From: Streptomyces dioscori | GTDB lineage: Bacteria; Actinomycetota; Actinomycetes; Streptomycetales; Streptomycetaceae | Length of the DNA: 64,000 bases | Assembly (NCBI RefSeq): GCF_003024195.1 | Contig: NZ_KZ679041.1 | Location: 124,001 to 188,000 of the forward strand | Direction: 5' to 3' | In this document: one piece after another, positions 8,059 through 17,373 of the stretch | Position numbering within the stretch: position 1 is the first letter of the stretch | Layout: each line of letters opens with the position of its first letter | Position numbers and translations under genes: made by a program | Notes under the pieces: model-generated | Databases searched by the model: none | Told to the model about the DNA's origin: nothing | What the model saw: only the letters and a program-made list of their open reading frames with translations

Positions 8059-9528
8059 ATGGAGTCACCGCTGAGCGGAACCCCGGCCGACGAGGACACC
8101 TCCGAGACCTCAAGCACCTCAAGCACCTCGGACCCTGAGGACACCGTGGAGACCCCCCTGCCGCCGGAACCGGCCCAGGAAGCCGACACGGACGGGGACG
8201 CACCCGAGTTCATGGCCGTCGCCGTCCCCGAGATCGCCGTGCGCTGGAACCAGGAACTGGCGCCCACCCTGCGGGACGGCATCGTCGAGCACGACAGCCT
8301 CGACCGTGCCGATCTCCTCGACGAACTGCCCTCGTTGTGGCCGACGGTGGACGCCGCCCTGGCCCGGGTCGGCCCCGGCTGCCTGGTCACCGAGTCTGTA
8401 CGGCACGACGTGTACGAGGGCTGGCAAGTGGCCGCGTTGCCGCGCTACGACCTCGACGGCGGCATCGAGCTGCGCGACCGGCGCGACGGAGCACCGCAGC
8501 TGCGGGACCGGCGCGCCCTCGTGCAGGCGCTGGTGGACGCGGTTGCCGACCGGCCCTGCCTCGACCTGCGGGACGCCCTGAACCTGCTCGACGTGTTCGC
8601 GGGCACCTTCCCGCCCGGCCTGGACGCCGTTTGCCGCCGACTGCTCGGCCACGACCTGCGCCAGGGGCTGGCCGTCGGCATGGCGCCGCTGCACGAGGCC
8701 CTCGGACGCCGTGCGGCGGGCCGCGTCTCGGCCACCTGCTACCAGGAGAGCGCGGTGGGCTCCCGCAAGGCTAAGGGCGACCCGGCCACCGATAACGAGG
8801 ACGCGGCCAGCGCCCTGCGCGGCCCGTCCGGCACCGTGCGCTGTGCCGTCTTCGACGGCGTGACGGGAGACGGCGACGGCTCCGGCGCCAGGGCCTCCCG
8901 GGCCGCGCTGGAGCAGGCCATGCGCCGCTGGGCGAGGGAGGAGGACCTGTCGCCGCGGGAGCTGGTCGCCGAACTCGACGCGGCCGTCGGCCGCGCCACC
9001 GAGGGCAGCGCCACGGCCGTCCTGGCGACCGTGCGCCCGGATGGTGCGGCGTCGGTGGTGTCCGTCGGCGACTCGGAGGCCTGGCTCGTACGACCGCTGC
9101 GCACCCCGCCGCGCGACGAGCCGCACGGAACGGCCCGGGGGCGCGAACTGCCATACGCTGCCTGGAAGCTGACTCCGGCCCACACTGGCTACGCGGAGCT
9201 GCTGCGGGGCAGCCCGGACGCCGAGGGCGAGGAGTCCTCGCTGGTCAACTTCCTCGGCGGGGGCGGTGGCCTGGGCCGATGGGCCCACAGCATCTTCGAG
9301 TTGGCCCCGGGCGACCTCCTCCTGCTCGCCTCGGACGGGGCCACGGAATCGGGACGGGAGCGCTGGTTCGGAGCGGTACTCGCCGAACTGGCCACGCAAC
9401 TCGACGCGTCGGGGCGCCCGCCCGCCCCCGCGCTCGCCGCCGCTCTCGTCCAGCGGGCAGAGGCTCTGGGCGGCTGGGACAACGCCACGGCACTGGTGTG
9501 TGCGATCGGAGAGGCGAAACGCGTATGA
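8059..9528 (+). CDS. PP2C-family Ser/Thr protein phosphatase, operon gene 2
   Basis: A 489-residue protein. Residues 1-215 are an acidic, then globular, region of unknown function. Residues about 230-485 form the PP2C metal-dependent phosphatase domain: DNEDA near 249-253, VFDGVTGDG with the metal ligand Asp266, SVGDSEAW near 340, LASDGATE near 425 and WDNATALV with Asp474 close to the end. These are the aspartates that hold the two manganese ions. There is no membrane segment. Its stop codon overlaps the start of the vWA gene (ATGA), so translation is coupled. It most likely reverses the kinase encoded three genes downstream. Confidence 0.87.
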   Translation: MESPLSGTPADEDTSETSSTSSTSDPEDTVETPLPPEPAQEADTDGDAPEFMAVAVPEIAVRWNQELAPTLRDGIVEHDSLDRADLLDELPSLWPTVDAALARVGPGCLVTESVRHDVYEGWQVAALPRYDLDGGIELRDRRDGAPQLRDRRALVQALVDAVADRPCLDLRDALNLLDVFAGTFPPGLDAVCRRLLGHDLRQGLAVGMAPLHEALGRRAAGRVSATCYQESAVGSRKAKGDPATDNEDAASALRGPSGTVRCAVFDGVTGDGDGSGARASRAALEQAMRRWAREEDLSPRELVAELDAAVGRATEGSATAVLATVRPDGAASVVSVGDSEAWLVRPLRTPPRDEPHGTARGRELPYAAWKLTPAHTGYAELLRGSPDAEGEESSLVNFLGGGGGLGRWAHSIFELAPGDLLLLASDGATESGRERWFGAVLAELATQLDASGRPPAPALAAALVQRAEALGGWDNATALVCAIGEAKRV

Positions 9529-11126
9529 CCGAGGACATCAAGATCGCGGCCGACCGCCACGAGGCGCACATCGGCGAGGAGTTCGTGGTGTCGATAGCGC
9601 CGCCCGTGCTGCGCCGCACCTCGCGGGTCAGCGACGGCGTCGCCTACGTCATCGCTGTGGACGACAGCTGGTCGATGGCGATCAGGGCCGACTCCAAGTC
9701 CGAGGAGTTCGCCGACGAGAGCGACCCGGACGACCTCAGCCGCAAGGACGTGGCACATTCCGGCGTCCGTGAACTGGCGGCCGCGCTGCCGCACGGCGCC
9801 CGTGTCGACGTGATCACCTTCGCGCAGAACTCCGGACTGCGCTTCTCCGGCACCGCGGGGGAGCTGCTGCGTAAGGGCAGCTGGGACGGCAACCCCGAGA
9901 ACGAGCGTGGCTGGACCAACATCGACGGCGCCCTCCACAGCGCGTACGAACGACTGGAACAGCATCGGGCGGGCTCCCGCCGGGTCGTGCTGCTCAGCGA
10001 CGGGTTGCCCAACTTCGGCGAGACCGATCCGGGGCGACTGGCCACGATCGCCCGGGATGCCGCCGACCGGGAACTGCACACCGACGTCATCGGAATCGGC
10101 GCGGGCGCCGACTACGAACTCCTGGCGGGGCTCACGACGACGGGGAGGGCCGATCACGTTGCCTCGCGGACCAACGCCGCCGACGAGATGAAGCAGATCG
10201 CGGCGCGCCTCGCGGCGCACGGCAGAGACGTGGTGGTGGGCAGCGGCGAACTGTCGCTGGAGATCAACCCGTACTTCCAGGTGCTGGGCGTCTACCAGAT
10301 CGACCCGACACGCCGCCGGCTCGACGGCGTCCTGGCCGACGGTGGCGGACGCCGCCCCAGCGAGGTCCGTCTCACCCTGGGGGCCATCGCCGAGGGGTAC
10401 GACGGACAGCCGTTCTTCGCGCTGAAACTCCGGGCGCCCGGGCGGGTCAGTGCGGGATCGGTCCCCGTGCTCAAGGCAACCGGACGGATCGGATCGGGGT
10501 CCGAGGCGCGGGAGTTGATCCCGGGGAGGTTCGAACTGCGGACGGTGAACAACCCGTTGGCGCCGAACATTCGACCCGAGTACGCGCGCGCGGTCGCGGC
10601 CGCCGATCTGGACCGGGAGATCAGCGACCGTGCCGCCGCGGCCGACTCGGACGGTGAGCGGCAGCGGATTTTCGAAGAGGGCGTGGAACGCGCCCGCCGC
10701 GTCCAGGCCCCCGATCTCGCGGCCGCCTACCAGCAGGCGAGCGGCGGTCTGCGGGAGGGTCTGCAGACGAAGGACGTGCTCAACGAGTCGCGTGCGACGT
10801 CCAGCCGCAGCTCCACCAGGAACAAGCGGGACTGGTTCCAGGACATCCCGGTGGAGATGCCTGACGAGATCCGGGCCCGCCGCCGGCGACGCAGCCTGGA
10901 CGACGACGATGACGACGAAGCAGGTGCGTACGGGGCCGCGGCAGCCGACAGCCCGTACGCCGGGAGTTCCTACGGCGGCGCTTCGTACCGCGACGGCGTC
11001 TACCGAGGCGGCGTCCACGGCGGCGGGTCCGGAGGCGACCCGCACGGCGAGGCCTCCGGTGGATCGTACGGCGACGGTGCGGACGCGCGCACCCGGCCCC
11101 CGGCGCCCGGGCAGGGTCCGGAATGA
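9525..11126 (+). CDS. vWA-domain protein, operon gene 3
   Basis: A 533-residue protein. The start is ATG 9525, overlapping the phosphatase stop; a longer frame upstream is only the overlap with the PP2C gene. Residues about 40-230 form a von Willebrand A domain with an intact metal-ion-dependent adhesion motif, D46-x-S48-x-S50 in AVDDSWSM, then HGARVDVITF, RVVLLSDGLPNFGE and LHTDVIGIGAG. A beta-rich middle (240-400) and a helical segment follow. The C-terminal 90 residues are a low-complexity Gly/Ser/Tyr tail with repeated YGG and YRG elements. In TerY-P type triads a vWA protein accompanies a PP2C and a kinase, as here. It probably assembles partners or substrates through the metal site. Confidence 0.85.
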   Translation: MTEDIKIAADRHEAHIGEEFVVSIAPPVLRRTSRVSDGVAYVIAVDDSWSMAIRADSKSEEFADESDPDDLSRKDVAHSGVRELAAALPHGARVDVITFAQNSGLRFSGTAGELLRKGSWDGNPENERGWTNIDGALHSAYERLEQHRAGSRRVVLLSDGLPNFGETDPGRLATIARDAADRELHTDVIGIGAGADYELLAGLTTTGRADHVASRTNAADEMKQIAARLAAHGRDVVVGSGELSLEINPYFQVLGVYQIDPTRRRLDGVLADGGGRRPSEVRLTLGAIAEGYDGQPFFALKLRAPGRVSAGSVPVLKATGRIGSGSEARELIPGRFELRTVNNPLAPNIRPEYARAVAAADLDREISDRAAAADSDGERQRIFEEGVERARRVQAPDLAAAYQQASGGLREGLQTKDVLNESRATSSRSSTRNKRDWFQDIPVEMPDEIRARRRRRSLDDDDDDEAGAYGAAAADSPYAGSSYGGASYRDGVYRGGVHGGGSGGDPHGEASGGSYGDGADARTRPPAPGQGPE

Positions 11127-12145
11127 GCGCTCCCGGCGTGATCATCGACGCCTCCAACGTCGCCGCGACCAGAAAGAGGCCCTGGCCGTTCTCGCGGGTC
11201 GTCGATGTACGGGAGGCATGGATGCGCCACAACCCTGGTACCACTGCCGTGGCTGTCCTCGACGCCAGCGTCCGGCCCGTCCTCGACGACCAGCACCTCG
11301 TCGAACTGGCCGAACAAGAACACTGGCTGGAGGTCCACCAGGGCGACGCCGACGACCGGATCCTCGCGCTGGCCGATCAGTTCGAGGCAGCCATCGTCTC
11401 CAGCGACAACTTCCGCTACGCGCGCCGCGAGTACGCCTGGCTCCAGGGCAACGGGTCGCGCGTGTGGAGCGTGCGCAGGATGCGCGGGCAGATTATGTTC
11501 AGCCCCCGCCAGCTCGGCGTGGCCAGCGACGAGGAGATAGAGCGCGACCGGCAGAAGAAGCTGACCAAGGCGGGCCTGCTGCGCCAGGACGCCGAGGAGC
11601 GGTTTCGCTGCTCCTCCGGGCTGGGCGGCTGTCTGCGCGGCGGCGAGGTGCTGCTGCCCCGGCAGGTCAACAAGGACGGCACCCGCTGGTACTGCCTCTC
11701 CTGCGGCTACGAGGCGGTCGAGATCATCGCCGAACCGCCCCTGCTCGACGACCTCGACGGCGGGCCCGTCCAGGTGACGGTCCAGCACGGCTACTCGGTC
11801 CGGTGCACGATCACCGTGCCGTCCGACGGCCTGACCCTGGGCAGGGCCACGCGCAGCCGCGCCGACATCACCGACGTCACCGAGGATCTCGGCCGGGACC
11901 AGGTCGACGAGATATCCCGCACCCATGTGCGGATCTTTCTGGACGACGACGGGAGGCCACTGGTCGAGCACGTCCCGGAGCAGGACCAGAACGCCTCGTT
12001 CCTCAACCCGGAGCTGGACTTCGCAGGTCGGCCTAAGTCCGGCCGGCTCGCCACCGCACTGCCGTACGCCTTGGAGGACGGCGACGAAGTGCACCTCGGG
12101 CCGGGCACGGTCCGGCTGCGCATCGGTTTCGGGGGGGATCAGTGA
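11123..12145 (+). CDS. NYN nuclease domain - zinc ribbon - FHA protein, operon gene 4
   Basis: 340 residues, start overlapping the vWA stop (ATGA). Residues about 5-120 are a NYN domain with the motifs GVIIDASNVA, HQGDADDRILALA and AIVSSDNFRYARR, giving the acidic residues expected of a metal-dependent RNase. Residues about 157-200 hold paired cysteines (CSSGLGGC and CLSCGYE), a likely zinc ribbon. Residues about 212-335 are an FHA domain with LTLGRA and ISRTHVRIF. It is a paralogue of the divergent gene at 5686 but keeps a better nuclease motif. An FHA attached to a NYN next to a kinase suggests phosphorylation-dependent recruitment of RNA cleavage, which is inference. Confidence 0.82.
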   Translation: MSAPGVIIDASNVAATRKRPWPFSRVVDVREAWMRHNPGTTAVAVLDASVRPVLDDQHLVELAEQEHWLEVHQGDADDRILALADQFEAAIVSSDNFRYARREYAWLQGNGSRVWSVRRMRGQIMFSPRQLGVASDEEIERDRQKKLTKAGLLRQDAEERFRCSSGLGGCLRGGEVLLPRQVNKDGTRWYCLSCGYEAVEIIAEPPLLDDLDGGPVQVTVQHGYSVRCTITVPSDGLTLGRATRSRADITDVTEDLGRDQVDEISRTHVRIFLDDDGRPLVEHVPEQDQNASFLNPELDFAGRPKSGRLATALPYALEDGDEVHLGPGTVRLRIGFGGDQ

Positions 12146-13212
12146 GCGGGTTCACACCGGGCTGGATCCAGGCCGAAACCGGCGACGAGCACGGCTCGCC
12201 GCGCAGGGCCTGGATCCCCGCCGACTTCGGTGCGGACGGCAGGTTCGTCACGCGCGACCTGCTCGCCACGGCGGGGCAGGGATACATCGTGCTCGCCGAG
12301 GACCGCTGGTCCGGCGGCGAGGTCGTGATCAAGGGCATGTGGTGGTCGGAGACGGCCCTGGACGACCCCCGCCTGGTCCAGAACGCCCTGTCCGTCCAGC
12401 AGGCCCAACGCCGGCAGGGGCTGAAGGCCGTCCGCCAGGCCACTCAGCTCACCCAGCAGTGCCCGGTCGTCATCAGCGTGGAGTCACAGCCCTCCCCATC
12501 CCTGACGGCCGCCAGTCGGCATCCGGATCCGGTCCCGCCAGAGAGCTTCCTGGTGCAGCAGTTCATCGGCCAGCGGGGCGGCGCCTCGCGCAACCTGCAA
12601 AAGGACATCGAGGTCAGGGCCGAGGAACAGCGTCGGTTCACCGAGGACGAACTCCTGGACCTGGCCGAGCAGTTGTGCAACACCCTCGCCGCCCTGCACC
12701 GCGAACGGCACAGCGACAGGACCTCGTCCAAGGGCTGGATCCATGCCGACATCAAGCCGGAGAACATCCTCGTCCTCGGCCCGCCGGCACGCTATGTGCT
12801 GATCGACTACGACGCCGCCGTACAGGTCGGCGACCACATCTCCACCACCACCCAGGCGTACGCGCCTCCCGGCCAGGAAGGTTCCGACGAGGCTGGCGAG
12901 CTGCGCGAGGCACACGTGCGGTTCGACATCTACATGCTTGGCGCCACCCTCGCGCACGCGGCCGCGCTGAAACGGCTCGATGCGCAGCAGTACCGCCAGC
13001 TGTACGCGGAGGACCGCGAGGCGAGCGCCCACGGCCGGAAATACCTCACTTCCCTCGGCTACGGACCGGTGCTCACCAACGCCCTCGCCACCTGTCTGTC
13101 GGCGCGCAAGTTCCGGCTGGCCACCGTCGACCGGGTCCGTATCGACCTCGCCCGCGCGCGCAGCGCCACCGTCCTGCAGTCCGCGCTCCGCACGCTGGGA
13201 GGCCGGTCCTGA
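12142..13212 (+). CDS. Serine/threonine protein kinase, operon gene 5
   Basis: 356 residues from GTG 12142, overlapping the previous stop. The kinase fold is visible: a Gly-poor nucleotide loop (TAGQGYIVLAED), beta-3 lysine K64 in EVVIKG, the catalytic loop HADIKPEN (D203, K205, N208), the metal-binding DYD in VLIDYDAA (D222) and an APPGQE equivalent of the APE motif. HRD is replaced by HAD and DFG by DYD, as in several bacterial kinase families. There is no transmembrane helix or PASTA domain, so it is a soluble kinase, probably held near the membrane by gene 1. Likely partners are the PP2C, the vWA protein and the two FHA proteins. Confidence 0.85.
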   Translation: MSGFTPGWIQAETGDEHGSPRRAWIPADFGADGRFVTRDLLATAGQGYIVLAEDRWSGGEVVIKGMWWSETALDDPRLVQNALSVQQAQRRQGLKAVRQATQLTQQCPVVISVESQPSPSLTAASRHPDPVPPESFLVQQFIGQRGGASRNLQKDIEVRAEEQRRFTEDELLDLAEQLCNTLAALHRERHSDRTSSKGWIHADIKPENILVLGPPARYVLIDYDAAVQVGDHISTTTQAYAPPGQEGSDEAGELREAHVRFDIYMLGATLAHAAALKRLDAQQYRQLYAEDREASAHGRKYLTSLGYGPVLTNALATCLSARKFRLATVDRVRIDLARARSATVLQSALRTLGGRS

Positions 13213-16200
13213 TGACCACCGCCAACGCCACGCACGGCATGCTCCTCACCCGTATCCCCGGCCGTTCCGGGCGCTTCTGGGAGCCGCACACCGTGCAGTT
13301 GCGCCCCGGACACCTGCGCTCGGCGGCCGCCGCCGAGATCCGGGCCACCCGCATGGTCAAGGACGAGGACGAGGACGTCTACGGCGCCCTGCGCGTCTTC
13401 CCGAACCGCAGGCAACGCGGTCAGGCGGCCGCACTGCTCGCCGCTGGCAACCCCGTCACGCCCGCCCTCCTCGACCTGGTCGACCACCCCGGTCTACCGC
13501 CCGCGCTGATCACGGCCTGGGCCCCCGGCGCCTCCTCCGTGCCGCTGCGCGCCCTGCGCGAACGCGACGACCTTGACGCCATGCTGGCCGCCGGGCACCG
13601 CTGGACGCCGACTGGGGCGCTACGGACACTGGTTCCGCTCGGGCGCGCTCTGGACGACATGGCGCGCGCCGGATTTGTCCCGATCGAGCTGTCGCCCGAC
13701 CACCTCGTGGTGAACTCCGGCTCGATGATGATGGCGGGCATCGGCCGGCACGGCTACATCCCCTCGGAGGGCCGGATGCCCGGTGCCCAGGGGATGTCGC
13801 TGCCGACCGCGCTGCTGCTCGGCAGTGACCTGCCGACTGCGGGCACCGGGAAGGACGCGTTCGCCCGGTGGCGGGAGGTCCAGGTCCGCGCGCTGACGCG
13901 GCTCGCGGGCTGGATGGCCTGCGGACTGCCGCCCGGCGCCTGGGGTTCGGTGGATGGCCCGGCCGACCTCGGCGCTTATCTGCGGGCGGCCGGCTTCCGC
14001 CGCGTCCCGGCACTGCGGCCCGGTCGGCTCGCCGACACCCTCGCCCGGGAGGCCCGCGAGGAAGAACAGGCCCACGCCGAAGCCGACATCAGCGAGGCGC
14101 GGGCCCTGCTTCTCTACGACGACGTGGCGCAGTACAGCGGCGGCTCCCGCCGGGAGATCAACCCCGAGGCGCTGCGTCTGGCCCTGCTGCACGACCACGG
14201 CCCGAAGGTGATCGCCCTGGCCGCCTTCGACGACCGACGGCTCAACACACGCGTCGCGACACTGCTGTCCGGCGCGGGCTGGGTGTTGGTGCGGCCGGAC
14301 GAGCTGATGAACCGGGTCTGCCTGGTCGCGTCGGCCGCGTCGCACGCCCGCGTGGTGATCGCTGGCCGGATCGGCGCCGCCGACCTGCGCCGTGTCCAGA
14401 GGGAGAGCGCCCGGAGCGTCGAGCAGGTCGACCCCGAGGACCTCTCGCTGACCGCGTCGAAGATCGCTGGCATGCGCGCCGACCAACTGCCGTACCTCAC
14501 GGACCCGGCCCTGGAACAGTACACGGAGGAAATCCTCCAGGACCCGAGTGTTCCGGCCGCACGCCGGCGCAGCACCGGCCAGGCAATCCGCCGGCGTACC
14601 TTCGCCGCGGGCTGGACCCTCAAACTCGGCGGCGCCGACCGCATGCGCCCGCGTGAGCGCGGCACGCTGCTGGACCGGATGGCCGACTGCTTCGGCACCA
14701 ACACCGAGCTACTGGTGGCGGTCCGGGCCCGGCAGAACGCACCCGGCCTGCGCAAACGCAACCGTCAACTCGACGACGCCGGAATGCGTCGACTGGTGAC
14801 GGCCCTGTCGGGCGTGCCCCGGTCCGGTTTCCGGGACTGCCTGATGTCGGCGCTGCTCGGTCCCGCAGAGGAGGACCTGTACGGGGAGGCCACGCGCCGT
14901 CTGCTGCCCGTGGCGGGCCGGCTCGCCGACATCTTCGACGCTCGCCGACCGGTCGGTCCTGACGCGCTGCCGATGGACGACGCGCTGCGGCAGCGCCCCG
15001 GCATCCGCCGCGTCGGCCTGTACGGGCGGCTGTGCACGGCCGTACCCGAGGTGGTGCCGGAGCGGTTGGCGGCCGCTGTCACCCAGATGGACGACACTCT
15101 GGTCTCACTGCTCTCCCAGATCCCCGCCCCGAGCCTCCAGTTCCTCGCAGGCCGTCTGGAGGACCCGAAACTCCTCGACCTGCTGAGGCCCCACCTCCAG
15201 GGCGATGACCTGGACCTCCTGGCCCGGTACACCCCACAGATGTGGCGGCGGCTGCTCGAAGGGCTGCGCCAGCCCCAGCACTTGGGCGTGCTCGGTCTGG
15301 GCTGGGTGCAGGTCGTGGAGCAAGACGTCACCGGGGCGGTGGACGCCCGCGTGCTGTCCCAGATCGCAGCCGACGCGGATGTCTCCGGGCACGACACGGT
15401 GCGCGCCCTGCTCGGCACGGCTCCCGCCGACTGGCCGGTCGTCTGTGCCCACCCGGCCCTCTCCGCCCGCTGGCTGGCCGAACAGGGCGCCTTGGACATC
15501 GCCGAGATCGTCGCGAGCTTCCCCGACACCCGAGCGGCCCTCGCGGAGTACGGCACCGATGGCTTGCGGCACGCCCTGGAACTCGGGCTGGACCAGCTGT
15601 CCATGAGCCGGATCAAGGGGTATGCCGACGGGATCGGCCGTACGGCGGACGAGGTCCTCACCGCCTTCCAGGAACGCGGCTTCGAACACGCCGAGCAGAC
15701 CGAGCCGTTGGACACGGCGGCCGCGGTCGCCTGGTCGCGCTGGCAGATGGGGCGCGGTGAGGAACTGGACTGGGCCCTCGGCAACGTCATCTCCCGCCCC
15801 GGCAAGATCCGTACCTGGGCCGTGTACGGGCCCCGGCTGGAGCAGCGGGTCGCCGCCGCCGTCATGGGCCCGGGAGCGGTTCCGGAGACGGCCGACGCAC
15901 TGGCCGCCGACCCGGTCCTGCTGCCCCTGCTGGCCATCCTGAGTAGCCCCGACCAGCGCACCGCCCTGCTGCGGCTCTACGCCGTCGAGCGCGAGGCCAC
16001 CCTCGATCCCCGCGCGCGCCGCGAACTGCCGCTGATCCTGTCCGCCGCCGACCCCGCACAGGCGCTGCGGACCCTGCTGCGCGACGGACTGGGCGTGGTG
16101 GCACAGCAGTTCGCCGAGCGGCACGGCCTCAGCCCCGAACAGCGCCGCATGCTCGCCGAACTGGCACCGCTCACCAGCGAGCTGGCGGCCCGCTCCCTGG

Positions 16201-16688
16201 AGTCCGTGCTGCAGGCCGGTGCCCGGTTCGGCCCGCGGGTAGCGGTCACCGCGGCCGTCGTCGAGCAGCGCCTGCCGGGCAGCGCCGAGGAGGTGTCGGT
16301 CTGGGGCCCACGCTGGCTGCCCCTGCTCGCCGGCGGTTCCGGACCGCGCGTACTGCGGCTGCTGGTGGAGCAGCGCGCGAAGCACGGGGCCCGCGCCGGA
16401 GTACTCACCCCCTGGCTGCTGGCGGCGGGGGAGGACGGGCTCGCGCTGGTCGAGCGGTTCGGTTCCGACGCGCTGGACCTGGTCCTCGCCACCGAGGCGG
16501 CGCCGGCCGAGGCCCGCCTACTTGGCGAGCTGCTGATGCTGCCCGGCTCCGGACCCACCCTCTACGGCCTGGTCACCGGCTACGGCCTCCCACCGGAAAC
16601 CTGGTCGCGCACGGCTCGGATGCTGGCCAGCGGCGAGCATCCGGAGCGGATCCTGCTCAGACTGTGGAGCAGCGCGCCCGCCCGATGA
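13212..16688 (+). CDS. Large helical protein with pseudokinase-like N-terminus, operon gene 6
   Basis: 1158 residues from ATG 13212, which overlaps the kinase stop (TGATG); the frame stays open further upstream but that overlaps the kinase. Residues about 40-200 resemble a degenerate kinase: RMVKDEDEDVYGALRVF as the N-lobe, and VPIELSPDHLVVNSG followed by MMMAGIG where a kinase has HxDxKPxNLLV and DFG. The catalytic Asp pattern is lost. Residues about 300-1158 are Leu/Ala/Arg-rich helical segments consistent with HEAT- or TPR-like solenoids; no known effector motif is seen. It may be a regulated scaffold or sensor of the locus. The reading of the N-terminus is my inference; I recognise no family for the whole. 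Confidence 0.7.
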   Translation: MTTANATHGMLLTRIPGRSGRFWEPHTVQLRPGHLRSAAAAEIRATRMVKDEDEDVYGALRVFPNRRQRGQAAALLAAGNPVTPALLDLVDHPGLPPALITAWAPGASSVPLRALRERDDLDAMLAAGHRWTPTGALRTLVPLGRALDDMARAGFVPIELSPDHLVVNSGSMMMAGIGRHGYIPSEGRMPGAQGMSLPTALLLGSDLPTAGTGKDAFARWREVQVRALTRLAGWMACGLPPGAWGSVDGPADLGAYLRAAGFRRVPALRPGRLADTLAREAREEEQAHAEADISEARALLLYDDVAQYSGGSRREINPEALRLALLHDHGPKVIALAAFDDRRLNTRVATLLSGAGWVLVRPDELMNRVCLVASAASHARVVIAGRIGAADLRRVQRESARSVEQVDPEDLSLTASKIAGMRADQLPYLTDPALEQYTEEILQDPSVPAARRRSTGQAIRRRTFAAGWTLKLGGADRMRPRERGTLLDRMADCFGTNTELLVAVRARQNAPGLRKRNRQLDDAGMRRLVTALSGVPRSGFRDCLMSALLGPAEEDLYGEATRRLLPVAGRLADIFDARRPVGPDALPMDDALRQRPGIRRVGLYGRLCTAVPEVVPERLAAAVTQMDDTLVSLLSQIPAPSLQFLAGRLEDPKLLDLLRPHLQGDDLDLLARYTPQMWRRLLEGLRQPQHLGVLGLGWVQVVEQDVTGAVDARVLSQIAADADVSGHDTVRALLGTAPADWPVVCAHPALSARWLAEQGALDIAEIVASFPDTRAALAEYGTDGLRHALELGLDQLSMSRIKGYADGIGRTADEVLTAFQERGFEHAEQTEPLDTAAAVAWSRWQMGRGEELDWALGNVISRPGKIRTWAVYGPRLEQRVAAAVMGPGAVPETADALAADPVLLPLLAILSSPDQRTALLRLYAVEREATLDPRARRELPLILSAADPAQALRTLLRDGLGVVAQQFAERHGLSPEQRRMLAELAPLTSELAARSLESVLQAGARFGPRVAVTAAVVEQRLPGSAEEVSVWGPRWLPLLAGGSGPRVLRLLVEQRAKHGARAGVLTPWLLAAGEDGLALVERFGSDALDLVLATEAAPAEARLLGELLMLPGSGPTLYGLVTGYGLPPETWSRTARMLASGEHPERILLRLWSSAPAR

Positions 16689-16804
16689 CGTTGCTCTTGC
16701 CGAATACCTCTTCCACGCAGGTGGGATGGCGTTTGGGTGTTGGCCGAGGCCGATCGAGTCGCCGGTATCGCGCGGCGCCGGTTGGCGCGGCATGATGATC
16801 GGTC

Positions 16805-17200
16805 GTGCTGCTGAGACTGGCATACCTGGGTGTGACGAACGCGTTCGCGATGCTGCGACTGGCGCCGATGAGCGACCGGGTGAAAGATGTCGAGATCCTC
16901 GCTCTGCGCCACCAGATCGGCGTTCTGGAAGGGCAGCTGAACGGGCAGCAGGTCCGGTTCGGCGCGAGCAACCGGGCGTTTTTTGGCGTCGTTCCTCCAT
17001 GCCCTGCCACGGGAAGTGCTGCGCCGTATGCGGCTGCTGGTGCGGCCGGACAGGGTACTGCGCTGGCACCGCAACGTCATCGCCCGCCGACACGCTTCCC
17101 AGTCCCGGCCGAAGCGCGGAGGCCGGCCCCGCACCGTGCACTCGATCCAGGGCTGGTGCTGCGCCTGACCAGGGGAAATCCAAGTTTGGGCTCCTTCGAA
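16805..17200 (+). pseudogene. Integrase-core transposase remnant, frameshifted and truncated
   Basis: From GTG 16805 one frame gives LLRLAYLGVTNAFAMLRLAP and ILALRHQIGVLEGQL; another frame from about 16983 continues with FLHALPREVLRRMRLLVRPD and RWHRNVIARRHA; a third gives LVLRLTRGNPSLGS and then loses similarity near 17200. Together this is the N-terminal half of a common actinobacterial transposase with an integrase (DDE) core. The catalytic core is missing and at least two frameshifts are present, so it is dead. It marks the left side of the defence-rich region. Confidence 0.82.
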
Positions 17201-17373
17201 GGATCCGCACCCATATCGACTGGCCTGACGAGGCATCAGGCTTACTGTGGCTTACGGGGAGCGCCTCCGTGTCCGCGCCTGCAGGCCGAGCTCGTCGCCG
17301 TTGATTGGGGCGGCGAGGAGTCGGCGGAGTTGCATTGGTGATGACTGTCAGTGGGTGGCAGTACCGTCGGAGC

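Noticed and set aside
9189..11045. Long minus-strand open frame (618 residues)
   Set aside because: Antisense to the PP2C and vWA genes, whose motifs are clear; no motif in the antisense frame.
11925..13211. Upstream extension of the 1158-residue protein
   Set aside because: The extension overlaps the FHA and kinase genes entirely; ATG 13212 with a TGATG overlap is the natural start.
6975..16688. Reading the locus as a canonical tellurite-resistance (ter) operon
   Set aside because: No TerB, TerC or stand-alone TerD is present; only the kinase/PP2C/vWA combination matches Ter-associated triads.
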